Shown in pieces: positions 26,459 to 35,138 of a DNA stretch of 64,000 bases (within the stretch, counting starts at the first letter, position 1; every line of letters starts with the position of its first letter). Origin of the DNA: Pseudomonas putida. Its GTDB lineage: Bacteria; Pseudomonadota; Gammaproteobacteria; Pseudomonadales; Pseudomonadaceae. Made by a program: the position numbers and the translations under genes. Where the stretch lies: the NCBI RefSeq assembly GCF_016406145.1, contig NZ_CP066306.1, positions 1,116,001 to 1,180,000 of the forward strand, given 5' to 3'. Below the pieces are notes generated by a model. The model was given only the letters and a program-made list of their open reading frames with translations. It had not been told where the DNA came from and did not search any database.

Positions 26459-27064
26459 TCAGGCCTGCGGCCTTCTCATCTTGAAAAGGTTGCCCAGCTC
26501 GAAGTAGTCCGCCGGGCCACCGCCTCGCAAGATCGGCTCGGCGGCCGCGGTGTCGTAGATACCGTCCTTGAGCAGGTGCTCAGCGATGTGCACCGCCACC
26601 ACCTCGCCGAGGATCAGCCAGCTCGGCACATGTTCCTGGTCAGCCCGCTTGAGCTGGACGATCTGGCTCACCTTGCATTCGAAGGCCACCGGGGTTTCGC
26701 CCACGCGGGGTACCTTCACCAGGCTCGACGGGGTTGCCGTCAACCCGCTCAAGTCGAACTCGTTCACCTCTGCCGGTACGGCTGCGCAGCTCTGGTTCAT
26801 GGCTTCGGCCAGCGGGCGGGTGGCCAGGTTCCAGACGAACTCGCCGGTCTGCTCGATATTGTTCAGGCTGTCTTTGCGCCCGACGCTGCAGAAACCGATG
26901 ATCGGGGGGATGTAGTTGAAGGCGTTGAAGAAACTGTAGGGCGCGAGGTTCAAGCGGCCTTCGCGGTCCTGGGAGGAGATCCAGCCGATCGGGCGTGGGC
27001 CGACGATGGCATTGAACGGGTCGTGGGGCAGGCCGTGGCCTTGGGCAGGTTCGTAGTAGTACAT
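26459..27064 (-). CDS. Flavin reductase-like (FMN-binding split-barrel) protein
   Basis: A 201-residue protein of the DIM6/NTAB flavin-reductase family, binding FMN in a split barrel. Characteristic segments are 'PFNAIVGPRPIGWISSQDREGRLNLAPYSFFNAFNYIPPIIGFC' at the N-terminus and 'FVWNLATRPLAEAMN'. Such proteins reduce FMN with NAD(P)H for partner monooxygenases, or oxidise unknown substrates. No oxygenase component is encoded beside it. Confidence 0.85.
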   Translation of the reverse strand: MYYYEPAQGHGLPHDPFNAIVGPRPIGWISSQDREGRLNLAPYSFFNAFNYIPPIIGFCSVGRKDSLNNIEQTGEFVWNLATRPLAEAMNQSCAAVPAEVNEFDLSGLTATPSSLVKVPRVGETPVAFECKVSQIVQLKRADQEHVPSWLILGEVVAVHIAEHLLKDGIYDTAAAEPILRGGGPADYFELGNLFKMRRPQA

Positions 27065-27142
27065 CTGTCGGGCTTGTGGCCCTACCTCCAGAGGGGACGA
27101 GGCGCCTAGTGTGCCAAGCTTGTGCCCGCCTGGAAATGATCA

Positions 27143-27162
27143 AGCCCGACCGAGGCCGGGCT
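27143..27162 (-). terminator. Hairpin after the repeat-protein gene
   Basis: AGCCCGACC (27143-27151) pairs with GGCCGGGCT (27154-27162) with one wobble pair. It follows the 27181-27507 stop by 18 nt on the minus strand and precedes TTGATCATTT, a weak U tract. Confidence 0.6.
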
Positions 27163-27180
27163 GGTTGCACGCATCAGGGA

Positions 27181-27507
27181 TCAGCTGATGCGGTGGGCGT
27201 TGGTGCGGTCGAAGCCGTCTTCGGCGAAGCGTTGTGCGCCGGTGCGGTCGAAGCCGTCTTCGGCGAAGCGTTGTGCGCCAGTGCGGTCGAAGCCGTCTTC
27301 GGCGAAGCGTTGTGCGCCAGTGCGGTCGAAGCCGTCTTCGGCGAAGCGTTGTGCACCGGTACGGTCGAAACCGTCTTCAGCGTAAGTGGCTGCTTGGCTC
27401 TGGGCCGCTGCGAAGCTGTGGGCGTTGGTGCGGTCGAAGCCATCTTCGGCGAAGGCGCCAGTGGCGAAAACCGAGAGGGCCAGGGTGAGGATCAGTTTGT
27501 TTTTCAT
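27181..27507 (-). CDS. Secreted protein built of 13-residue EDGFDRT repeats
   Basis: A 108-residue protein of unknown function. It has a classic signal peptide (MKNKLILTLALSVFATGAFA, cleaved before EDGF). The mature part is almost entirely repeats: six EDGFDRT copies, four of them in perfect 13-residue units EDGFDRTGAQRFA. A 23-residue first spacer is rich in Ala and Gln. The signal peptide ends 'AFA' before EDGF, and repeats end 'RFA' or 'TYA' before EDGF, so every unit boundary resembles the cleavage site. ATG 27507 has GGAG 9 nt upstream. No domain is recognised; I have an impression that short pseudomonad proteins with related A-E-x-G-x-D-R-T motifs exist, but cannot name a family. Confidence 0.8.
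   Translation of the reverse strand: MKNKLILTLALSVFATGAFAEDGFDRTNAHSFAAAQSQAATYAEDGFDRTGAQRFAEDGFDRTGAQRFAEDGFDRTGAQRFAEDGFDRTGAQRFAEDGFDRTNAHRIS
27202..27357. repeat. Four 39-bp tandem repeats inside the repeat-protein gene
   Basis: Units at 27202-27240, 27241-27279, 27280-27318 and 27319-27357. The first two are identical; the third and fourth differ from them at one and two bases. A diverged unit follows. Since 39 is divisible by three, gain or loss of units keeps the frame. Confidence 0.95.
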
Positions 27508-27844
27508 GATGGTTGCTCCGGTGGGTTCAAGAGGTTGTTTGTTTCTATGAGTCCAATGCTACTCCGATCAATTTGATTAAAAAGCGCAAAAGTTGGCGTT
27601 AAATAATCGAATTATCAGATGTTTCTTGGCGCGCCGATTGTCACTTCGCACTTGGTACGGCCCGGCAACGCCAGGGATGCGTTCCGGAGTGCAATTGGGC
27701 TCTCCAGCCTACGCAGGATGCAGCAGCGGTATTAATTCGGGGTTAAGGCGGGGATTTGGTGGGCTGTCGGGTGAGTGTCAAGGGCGCCAGAACACTCAAG
27801 CCATGCAACCAGCGACATCACAAAGGCTTTGCGAGCAACCAAAA
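27508..27844. promoter_or_regulatory. Intergenic region upstream of the repeat-protein gene
   Basis: This stretch holds no gene I can support. It is AT-rich next to the repeat gene and contains the palindrome ATAAT-CGA-ATTAT at 27603-27615, about 95-108 bp upstream of the start codon, which has the T-N11-A form of LysR-type sites. The remainder shows nothing recognisable. Confidence 0.45.
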
Positions 27845-27878
27845 AAAAGGGGCGCCCAGTTACTGGGGCGCCCCTTTT
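27845..27878 (-). terminator. Intrinsic terminator after kgtP
   Basis: A 16-bp stem with one bulge (27845-27860 with 27862-27878), with core GGGGCGCC/GGCGCCCC. On the minus strand it is followed by a run of eight T. It ends 18 nt beyond the transporter's stop codon. Confidence 0.92.
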
Positions 27879-27896
27879 CAAACCGCAGGATCACTG

Positions 27897-29216
27897 TCAG
27901 TCAGTAGTAATCCGCGAATGCTGCTTGGTGTCCTTCATGGTCGCATACACCAACAGTGAACAAGCGATGCACGCCGTGACGTACCAGTAGAAACCGCTCT
28001 CCATGCCGGCGCTCTTGAACCACAGGGCTACGTATTCTGCGGTGCCGCCGAAGATCGAGACGGTCAGGGCGTAAGGCAGACCAACGCCCAGGGCGCGAAT
28101 CTCGGTGGGGAACAGTTCGGCCTTGACCACGGCGTTGATCGAGGTGTAACCGCTGACGATGATCAACGCAGCCATGATCAGGAAGAACGCGCCCCACCAG
28201 GTCTGAATGGTGTGCAGGGTGCTGAGGATCGGTACGGTGAACAGGGTGCCCAGCACGCCGAAGGCAATCAGGATCGGGCGACGGCCGATCTTGTCCGACA
28301 GGCCGCCGATGATCGGCTGCAGGCACATGAACAGGAACAGTGTGGCCGCCGAGATGGTGGTCGAATCACTGATGCTCATGCCTACGGTGTTGACCAGGTA
28401 CTTCTGCATGTAGGTGGTGTAGGTATAGAAGGCCAGGGTGCCGCCCATGGTCAGGCCGACCACGGTCATCAGTTCCTTGGGGTGGCGCATCAGGGTGCGC
28501 ATCAGGCTTTCCTTGGCCTTTTCCTTCTTGGTGAACGAGGCGGTTTCTTCCATGCCACGGCGCAGGTACAGCGCGACCACCGCGCACAGCGCGCCAATCA
28601 CGAACGGTACGCGCCAGCCCCAGGCATACAGTTGCTCGGTGGTCAGCGTCTGCTGCAGAACGATCAGCACCGCCAGGGCGATGAGCTGGCCGGAGATCAG
28701 GGTCACGTACTGGAAGCTGGAGAAGAAACCACGGCGCTCCTTGCTGGCCATTTCGCTGAGGTAGGTAGCCGAGGTGCCATATTCACCCCCTACCGACAGG
28801 CCCTGCAGCAGGCGGGCGATGACCAGCAGGACGGGGGCGGCGACGCCGATGGTTTCGTAACCCGGGGTCAGGGCGATGACCAGGGAGCCTGCGCACATGA
28901 GCAGCACAGACGCCATCAGCGCGGCTTTGCGCCCCTTGCGGTCGGCGTAAAGGCCCATCAGCCAGCCACCGATCGGGCGCATGAGGAAGCCCACGGCGAA
29001 AATGGCGGCCGTGTTGAGCAGTTGTGCGGTTGAATCGCCGGCCGGGAAGAAGGCCTTGGCGAAATACAGCGAGAATGCGGCGTACACGTACCAGTCGTAC
29101 CATTCGACCATGTTGCCGATGGAACCGCTGAAAATCGACTTGAGGCGGCTGGCGGTGGTTCTTTCTGCGGCGGGCGCGACGGCTGCCCCGGTTGGCAGGG
29201 AGGTGGCGTTATCCAT
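27897..29216 (-). CDS. kgtP: MHS-family 2-oxoglutarate/dicarboxylate transporter (KgtP-like)
   Basis: A 439-residue metabolite:H+ symporter of the major facilitator superfamily, similar to KgtP and to PcaT in this window. Family motifs are 'GNMVEWYDWYVYAAFSLYFA' near residue 35, 'GLYADRKGRKAAL' in loop 2-3 and '[19 protein letters not shown]' near residue 150. ATG 29216 is preceded by GAGAAGG; the frame is open upstream through the promoter. A sigma-54 promoter (29276-29292) and DctD-like sites (29449-29492) lie upstream, and the dctBD genes follow on the same strand. That suggests induction by C4 or C5 dicarboxylates. Substrate between succinate-type and 2-oxoglutarate is not decided by sequence alone. 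Confidence 0.88.
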   Translation of the reverse strand: MDNATSLPTGAAVAPAAERTTASRLKSIFSGSIGNMVEWYDWYVYAAFSLYFAKAFFPAGDSTAQLLNTAAIFAVGFLMRPIGGWLMGLYADRKGRKAALMASVLLMCAGSLVIALTPGYETIGVAAPVLLVIARLLQGLSVGGEYGTSATYLSEMASKERRGFFSSFQYVTLISGQLIALAVLIVLQQTLTTEQLYAWGWRVPFVIGALCAVVALYLRRGMEETASFTKKEKAKESLMRTLMRHPKELMTVVGLTMGGTLAFYTYTTYMQKYLVNTVGMSISDSTTISAATLFLFMCLQPIIGGLSDKIGRRPILIAFGVLGTLFTVPILSTLHTIQTWWGAFFLIMAALIIVSGYTSINAVVKAELFPTEIRALGVGLPYALTVSIFGGTAEYVALWFKSAGMESGFYWYVTACIACSLLVYATMKDTKQHSRITTD

Positions 29217-29275
29217 CAGGGATACCTTCTCGTTGTTTTTGTGGAGCGCGCTGAAGCGCAGCTTGCCAGCGAGAT

Positions 29276-29292
29276 TGCAGAAGGTGTGCCAA
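29276..29292 (-). promoter_or_regulatory. Sigma-54 (RpoN) promoter of kgtP
   Basis: On the minus strand TTGGCACACCTTCTGCA gives GG and GC separated by exactly 10 nt, the -24/-12 signature. The match to TGGCACG-N4-TTGCA is close. It lies about 60 nt upstream of the start codon. Confidence 0.85.
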
Positions 29293-29448
29293 ACGGGTGC
29301 GTTGTGATTCATTTGAGGGCGCGTCGCGCCCTTCGCGGGCGTGCCGTGCCCATGGGAACCGCGCTGCCGCTGGCCGCCCGCAGTTTCATCGGCGTGGGCT
29401 TGCACGTGATGAACTGCAGGGGCAGCTTATGAAAAAGAGTGAAAGTGA

Positions 29449-29492
29449 GCGGATTTTTGCTTATTGAGATAAGCCAATAGGCGGATTTCCGC
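29449..29492. promoter_or_regulatory. Tandem DctD/MifR-type enhancer sites upstream of kgtP
   Basis: GCGGATTTTTGC (29449-29460) and the near-palindrome GCGGATTTCCGC (29481-29492) lie 160-215 bp upstream of the sigma-54 promoter, enhancer distance. The GCGGA...TCCGC core resembles the DctD sites known upstream of rhizobial dctA. The second site abuts the dctD stop codon. Confidence 0.6.
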
Positions 29493-30827
29493 TCATTCCC
29501 TTACAACGAAATCCTCGCGTACCAGCCCATGGCGCTGCATCTTTTCGTTGAGGGTGCGCCTGGGCAGTTGCAAGTCTTGCATCACGCCTTTGATTTCGCC
29601 TTTGTGCAGGCGCAATGCCGCTCGCAGGCATTGCGCCTCGAACGCTTCCATCTGCTCAACCAAAGACTGGCCTGCAGGCAAGCTGTCAAGGCTCGGCGAA
29701 CCCAAGCCCAGCGCGTGGCGTTCGGCGGCATTGGCCAGCTCCCGCACGTTGCCCGGCCAGTCATGTGACAGCAGCTGCGCCAGTTGCATACCCGACAACG
29801 GCGGGGCTGAGCGGCCGAGCTTCTGTGCTGCGGCATGAGCGAAATGCTCGAAAAGCAGCGGGATGTCCTCGCGCCGCTCGCGCAACGGTGCCAGGCGTAG
29901 TTCGGCGACATTCAGGCGATAGGCCAGGTCTTCGCGAAAACGCCCGGCGCGTGCCTCTTCGAGCAGGTCGGGCTTGGTGGCAGCGATAATTCGCAGGTCG
30001 ACGCTGATGCTCTGATTGGCCCCCAGCCTTTCCAGCTTCTGCTCCTGGATCACCCGCAGCAGCTTGGCCTGCTGGGCCAGTGGCATGCTCTCGATTTCAT
30101 CGAGGAAAACCGTGCCGCCGTGGGCATATTCGAGCTTGCCGATGCGCTTGCCTTGGGCGCCGGTAAAGGCACCGCTTTCGTGGCCGAACAGTTCGGCTTC
30201 GAACAGCGATTCAGGGATGGCTGCACAGTTGAGCGCCACGAAGGGCTTGCTGGCACGCGGGCCGAAGTCGTGCAGGCAGCGGGCCACGCGTTCCTTGCCG
30301 CTGCCGGTTTCGCCGCGGATAAGTACATTGACCGGCAGGCTGGCCAGGTCCAGTACCTGCCGACGCAATAGCTGCAGGCCCTGTGACATACCCAGAAGCG
30401 TGGATTCCAGGCGCGATTTGAGGTCTGCCTGCTCATGCAGGCGGCGGTTCTCCAGCACCAGCTGGCGCTTCTCCAGCGCGCGGCGCAGGCTCCCGAGCAG
30501 GTGCTGTGGGGTGAAGGGTTTTTCCAGGAAATCGTAGGCGCCGTTGCGCATGGCTTCGACCGCCATCGGCACATCGCCATGCCCGGTCAGAAGAATGACC
30601 GGCAGGTCCGGATCATCGGCCTGCAGGCGCTCGAGCAGCTGCAAGCCGCCCATGCCCGGCATGCGCACGTCACTGATGACAACCCCTGGAAAATGACAGG
30701 GCAACTGAGCCAGGCAGTCCTCGGCGCGGGCGAACAACTGCACGTTGAAACCGGACAGGTTCAACCATTGCTCGACGGCGCTGCGAATACTGGCTTCATC
30801 ATCGACAACGATCACTGAATTCAACAT
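29493..30827 (-). CDS. dctD: DctD-type sigma-54 response regulator (MifR-like)
   Basis: A 444-residue NtrC-family activator. The receiver domain covers residues 1-120 with phospho-acceptor D53. The AAA+ domain carries Walker A 'GETGSGKE' and the sigma-54 contact loop 'ESGAFTGA'. A Fis-type HTH ends the protein ('KGVMQDLQLPRRTLNEKMQRHGL'). The start overlaps the dctB stop by 7 nt, so kinase and regulator are co-translated. The nearby sigma-54 promoter is its obvious target. The P. aeruginosa counterpart linked to 2-oxoglutarate transport is called MifR; the KT2440 name is DctD. Confidence 0.93.
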   Translation of the reverse strand: MLNSVIVVDDEASIRSAVEQWLNLSGFNVQLFARAEDCLAQLPCHFPGVVISDVRMPGMGGLQLLERLQADDPDLPVILLTGHGDVPMAVEAMRNGAYDFLEKPFTPQHLLGSLRRALEKRQLVLENRRLHEQADLKSRLESTLLGMSQGLQLLRRQVLDLASLPVNVLIRGETGSGKERVARCLHDFGPRASKPFVALNCAAIPESLFEAELFGHESGAFTGAQGKRIGKLEYAHGGTVFLDEIESMPLAQQAKLLRVIQEQKLERLGANQSISVDLRIIAATKPDLLEEARAGRFREDLAYRLNVAELRLAPLRERREDIPLLFEHFAHAAAQKLGRSAPPLSGMQLAQLLSHDWPGNVRELANAAERHALGLGSPSLDSLPAGQSLVEQMEAFEAQCLRAALRLHKGEIKGVMQDLQLPRRTLNEKMQRHGLVREDFVVRE

Positions 30828-32578
30828 ACAGGCTCCAGGTCGCGGGGCAGGGTAAGGCTCAGGCGCGCACCGCCTGGCAGGTTTTCGGCCTGCAACTGGC
30901 CGCCGGCCTCATGGATGATGCCATAGGAAATCGCCAGGCCCAGGCCGAGCCCTTCACCCACCGGTTTGGTGGTGAAGAAGGGGTCAAACACCCTGGCCAG
31001 GTCGGTCTCGGCAATCCCGCCGCCTGAGTCGAGCACGCTCAATCGCCATTGATCGTGCTCGGGTTCGATGCGGATTTCCAGGCGTTTGTAACGTTTGTCG
31101 GCCATGGCGTCGAGGGCGTTGCGCAGCAGGTTGATCAACACTTGCTCAAGGCGGATCGCATCGCCGCGTACCCATGCCGGGCGCGCCAGGTAGAGGGCCA
31201 CTTCAACCTCGTCGCTGCGGATGCGTGTGTCCAGCAGATGGAGGGCCTGATCGACAACGGTCGCCAGGTCCAGCCGCTCGCGCAGGCCGACCGGGCTGTT
31301 GCGGGCGAAGGTTTTCAGATGGCTGGTGAGCGCGGCCATGCGCGTGAGCATCTGTTCCAGCGGTTCAAGCGCCGCGCGTGCCTCGTCGTAGCGGCCGTGA
31401 TCAAGCAGCAGGCGCAGGGTTTCCAGCTGCATGCGCTGGGTCGTCAGCGGCTGGTTGATCTCGTGGGCCATGGCCGCTGACATCTGCCCCAGTGCGGCCA
31501 GCTTGGCCGACTGCACCAGGCCCTCCTGGGCGGTACGCAGTTCGCGGGTGCGCTCCTCGACCTGGCGCTTGAGCTCTTCGCGGCTGCGCTGGCGCAAGCG
31601 GGCCAGGCGCAGGCGCTGGCTGACGAACAGCGCGGCGAACACCAAACTCAGCCACGCGGCAGCTGCGCCCAAAGCTGCGTTACGGCCATCAGCGGCCAGT
31701 TGTGGTTTGCGCAGCAGGTGCAAGGTCCAGTTTTCACTTTCCAGCGGCAGGCTTTCCCACAGGTACTCGGCAGGCCCATCAGGCCCCTGCACGCGGCTGA
31801 GGGTGCTGTTGCTGGCGAAACGGGTCAGCACCTGATGCTGCAGCGGTACCAGCGGCTGCTTGTCGTACTGGCGGGTCTCGGCGAGCTCTGCCCGATCGGG
31901 CCCGCTGAGCGGTTGCAGCTCGCGGTAACGCCAGCCGTCCTGGTTGGCGATGAAGGTGATGCCGCGTGCGTCGCTGACCAGCAGGATGTCGCTGCCCTGG
32001 CGCCACTCGCGTTCAAGTTCGGGAAACTCCAGCTTGACCACCATGGCTCCGAGAAAGCGCCCTTGTTCGTCGGTGACTGCACTGGACAGGAAATACCCCG
32101 GCACGCCGCTGGTCACGCCCACGGCATAGAAGCGGCCGCTGCCCTGGCTGCGGGTTTGCTTGAAATACGGACGAAAGCCGTAGTTGGAGCCTACGTAGGT
32201 GGTGGGCAAGCGCCAGTTGCTGGCCGCCACGGCCAGCCCGGTGTGGTCGAGCAGCTCCAGGGTGGAGGAATTGGCTGCACCATTGATTCGTTCGAGCTTG
32301 CGGTTGAGCGCATCCTGTACCTGCTCGCTGATCGGGCCGCGCAGTGCCTGGATCAGTTCCGGGTCCAGCGCCAGGACGGCGGGCAGGGCGCGATAGCGTT
32401 CGATGAGGGTATGCAGCGACGTAGCGTACAGCCCCAACTGTTGGCTGGCGCGGCGGGCGTCATCCTCCATGGCTTGACGCTTGGCCTGCTGCATGGCCCA
32501 GCCGGCACTGAGCGCGGTGCCGGCCAGGATCAGCAGGGTGATCAGCCCCAAACGCAGGGCGCGAAAGGAAAATTGCAT
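30821..32578 (-). CDS. dctB: DctB-type sensor histidine kinase (MifS-like)
   Basis: A 585-residue membrane kinase. TM1 is at about residues 8-28 and TM2 near 300, flanking a double-Cache periplasmic sensor domain of about 260 residues that binds dicarboxylates in relatives. A short coiled coil leads to the H box 'AAMAHEINQPLTTQRMQ' and the HATPase domain with 'NLLRNALDAM' (N box), 'LDSGGGIA' and 'GLGLGLAI'. It is the first gene of the dctBD pair. A strong hairpin at 32609-32644 separates it from bglX. Confidence 0.93.
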   Translation of the reverse strand: MQFSFRALRLGLITLLILAGTALSAGWAMQQAKRQAMEDDARRASQQLGLYATSLHTLIERYRALPAVLALDPELIQALRGPISEQVQDALNRKLERINGAANSSTLELLDHTGLAVAASNWRLPTTYVGSNYGFRPYFKQTRSQGSGRFYAVGVTSGVPGYFLSSAVTDEQGRFLGAMVVKLEFPELEREWRQGSDILLVSDARGITFIANQDGWRYRELQPLSGPDRAELAETRQYDKQPLVPLQHQVLTRFASNSTLSRVQGPDGPAEYLWESLPLESENWTLHLLRKPQLAADGRNAALGAAAAWLSLVFAALFVSQRLRLARLRQRSREELKRQVEERTRELRTAQEGLVQSAKLAALGQMSAAMAHEINQPLTTQRMQLETLRLLLDHGRYDEARAALEPLEQMLTRMAALTSHLKTFARNSPVGLRERLDLATVVDQALHLLDTRIRSDEVEVALYLARPAWVRGDAIRLEQVLINLLRNALDAMADKRYKRLEIRIEPEHDQWRLSVLDSGGGIAETDLARVFDPFFTTKPVGEGLGLGLAISYGIIHEAGGQLQAENLPGGARLSLTLPRDLEPVC

Positions 32579-32608
32579 GGGGCAGGTCCGGATGAAGGGG
32601 GTATAAGT

Positions 32609-32644
32609 ACCGCCCTATCGCCGTCAAGCCAGCGATAGGGCGGT
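32609..32644. terminator. Hairpin between bglX and dctB
   Basis: A perfect 13-bp stem ACCGCCCTATCGC (32609-32621) / GCGATAGGGCGGT (32632-32644) lies 16 nt after the bglX stop on the minus strand. There is no clear T tract, so it may be a weak terminator or an mRNA-stabilising stem. Confidence 0.65.
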
Positions 32645-32660
32645 AAGGCTTGCAGACCGG

Positions 32661-34952
32661 TTACAGCAGTTCGAAGCTCTTTTGCTGCACGGCCTCTGAG
32701 TCCAGCCCGACCTGGACATTGAACGCGCCAGGCTCAGCCACCCGCTGCAGCTGCCCATTGAAGAACTTCAGGTCTTCTTCGCTGATGCGGAAGGCCAAGG
32801 TCCGCGACTCACCTGCCTTGAGCATCACTTTCTGGAAGTTTTTAAGTTCCTTGACCGGGCGGCTCATGGATGCCGCTACGTCCTGCAGGTACAACTGGAC
32901 CACGGTCTCGCCATCAACTTTGCCGGTGTTCTTCACCGTCACCTTGGCCTCCAGCGTCTCGCCACGCTTGAGGTCCTTGTGTGACAGGTTGAGCCCCGAC
33001 AGCTCGAAGGTGCTGTAGCTCAAGCCGTAACCGAACGGGTACAGCGGGCCGTTTGGCTCTTCGAAGTACTGTGAGGTGTAGTTGCCCGGCTTGCCAGGGG
33101 TGAACGGGCGGCCAATGCGCGTGTGGTTGTAGTACATCGGGATCTGCCCGACTGAACGCGGGAAGGTGATGGCCAGCTTGCCCGAAGGGTTGTAGTCACC
33201 GAATAGCACGTCGGCGATGGCATTGCCGCCCTCGGTGCCAGCGAACCAGGTTTCCAGGATGGCATCGGCCTGTTCGCGTTCCCAGGCGATCGAAAGCGGC
33301 CGGCCGTTCATCAGCACCAGTACCAGCGGCTTGCCAGTGGCTTTCAGGGCCTTGATCAGCTCGCGCTGGCTGGCCGGGATCTCCAGGGTGGTGCGGCTGG
33401 ACGACTCGTGGGACATGCCACGGGATTCACCCACCACCGCCACCACTACATCGGACTGCTTCGCTGCCTTGACCGCTTCATCGATCAGCACCGCGGCCGG
33501 GCGCGGATCGTCGACGATTTCCGGGGCATCGAAGTTGAGGAAGTTCAAGTAATCAACGATCGCCTTGTCGCCAGTGACGTTGGAGCCTTTGGCATAGACC
33601 AGCTTGGCCTTGCCCTCGACGGCGCGGCGCAGGCCTTCGCGCACGGTGACCGAGTGCATCGGCTTACCGTCGGCAGCCCAGCTGCCCATCATGTCGATCG
33701 GCGCATCGGCTAACGGGCCGACCAAGGCAATGGTGCCGGCTTTTTTCAGCGGAAGGGTCTGCTTGCGGTTTTCCAGCAGCACCAGGCTGCGGCGCGCCAC
33801 GTCGCGCGCGGCGTCACGGTGCAATCGGTCTTCGCCGTAGTAATCCTTCAGGTCGGTTTCGGCCTTGCCGATACGCACGTACGGGTCCTTGAACAGGCCC
33901 ATTTCGTACTTGGCGCCCAGTACTTCGCGCACGGCCTGGTCCAGTTCGGCTTGGGTGACCTCGCCTGACTTGAGCAGCCCGGGCAGCTCTTCGCCGTACA
34001 GGGTGTCGTTCATGCTCATGTCGATGCCGGCCTTGATCGCCAGTTTGGCCGCTTCGCGACCATCATGGGCCACGCCGTGGCGGATCAGCTCCTGGATGGC
34101 GCCGTGGTCACTGATGGTAACGCCCTTGAAGCCCCACTCCTTGCGCAACAGGTCGTTCATCAGCCAGGTATTGGAGGTGGCCGGCACGCCGTTGATCGAG
34201 TTCAGCGCCACCATCACCCCGCCGGCACCGGCGTCGAGCGCGGCGCGGTAGGGCGGCAGGTAGTCGTTGTACATCTTCGGCAGGCTCATATCGACCGTGT
34301 TGTAGTCGCGCCCGCCTTCCACCGCGCCATACAGGGCGAAGTGCTTGACGATGGCCATGATGCTGTCGGCGTTGGCCGGGCTGCTGCCCTGGAACGAGCG
34401 GACCATCGCCTGGCCGATCCTCGAGGTCAGGTAGGTGTCCTCACCGAAGCCCTCGCTGGTGCGGCCCCAGCGAGGGTCGCGGGCGATGTCGACCATGGGC
34501 GCAAAGGTCATGTCCAGAGCGTCGGCGGCGGCTTCGATGGCTGAAGTGCGGCCGACCTTGGCGATGGCGTCCATGTCCCAGGTGGCAGCCAGCCCCAGGC
34601 CGATCGGGAAAATGGTGCGCTCGCCGTGGATGGTGTCGTAGGCGAAGAACATCGGAATCTTCAGGCGGCTGCGCATGGCTGCGTCCTGCATGGGCCGGTT
34701 CTCAGGGGCTGTGCGCGAGTTGAAGGTACCGCCGATACGGCCTGCCGCGATTTCTTCACGGATCTTGTCGCGTGGCATCTCCGGGCCGATGCTGATCAGG
34801 CGCAGCTGGCCGATCTTTTCAGCCTCGGTCATCTGGCTGATCAGATGCTCGATGAATGCCTGCTTGTCCTGCAGGGGCGGGGCGGTGGGGGCGGCGAGGG
34901 CCGCCTGACTGGCAAGGCCCAAGGCCAGGCCCAGCAAAGACAGTTTCATCAT
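32661..34952 (-). CDS. bglX: BglX, periplasmic beta-glucosidase (GH3)
   Basis: A 763-residue glycoside hydrolase family 3 enzyme releasing glucose from beta-glucosides in the periplasm. It has a signal peptide ending near 'SQAALAAPT', the GH3 N-terminal barrel with the nucleophile aspartate in 'GFKGVTISDHGA' (about residue 280), the C-terminal alpha/beta domain, and a fibronectin-III-like domain near the end ('VDGETVVQLYLQDVAASMSRPVKELKNF'). The start is MMKLSLL; ATG 34952 or the next ATG 34949 are both possible, with GGAA a few bases upstream. It stands alone, divergent from the TPM gene. Confidence 0.94.
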   Translation of the reverse strand: MMKLSLLGLALGLASQAALAAPTAPPLQDKQAFIEHLISQMTEAEKIGQLRLISIGPEMPRDKIREEIAAGRIGGTFNSRTAPENRPMQDAAMRSRLKIPMFFAYDTIHGERTIFPIGLGLAATWDMDAIAKVGRTSAIEAAADALDMTFAPMVDIARDPRWGRTSEGFGEDTYLTSRIGQAMVRSFQGSSPANADSIMAIVKHFALYGAVEGGRDYNTVDMSLPKMYNDYLPPYRAALDAGAGGVMVALNSINGVPATSNTWLMNDLLRKEWGFKGVTISDHGAIQELIRHGVAHDGREAAKLAIKAGIDMSMNDTLYGEELPGLLKSGEVTQAELDQAVREVLGAKYEMGLFKDPYVRIGKAETDLKDYYGEDRLHRDAARDVARRSLVLLENRKQTLPLKKAGTIALVGPLADAPIDMMGSWAADGKPMHSVTVREGLRRAVEGKAKLVYAKGSNVTGDKAIVDYLNFLNFDAPEIVDDPRPAAVLIDEAVKAAKQSDVVVAVVGESRGMSHESSSRTTLEIPASQRELIKALKATGKPLVLVLMNGRPLSIAWEREQADAILETWFAGTEGGNAIADVLFGDYNPSGKLAITFPRSVGQIPMYYNHTRIGRPFTPGKPGNYTSQYFEEPNGPLYPFGYGLSYSTFELSGLNLSHKDLKRGETLEAKVTVKNTGKVDGETVVQLYLQDVAASMSRPVKELKNFQKVMLKAGESRTLAFRISEEDLKFFNGQLQRVAEPGAFNVQVGLDSEAVQQKSFELL

Positions 34953-35138
34953 GAATTCCGTTGTCGAGGCCTGTGCCGTATCCACGGTGATACGTGCGCG
35001 GCCGAAGTTTTCAGGCGGCTATTGTTGTACGATTTACCGGCATTAATTCCAGCGGCGGATTATGCCTGATTATGTCGCTCGCTGAGGATCACCCGAGTGC
35101 CGGGACAACAACTATAAAAACGATCAGAGACCGAAGGC

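Noticed and set aside
27202..27357. Possible CRISPR array
   Set aside because: Units are contiguous 39-bp tandem repeats without spacers and lie inside a signal-peptide-bearing ORF; no cas genes nearby.
27076..27576. Plus-strand frame with GAVEAVFGEALCA repeats over the 39-bp repeat array
   Set aside because: All frames stay open through a repeat of length divisible by three; only the minus-strand frame has a signal peptide and SD sequence.
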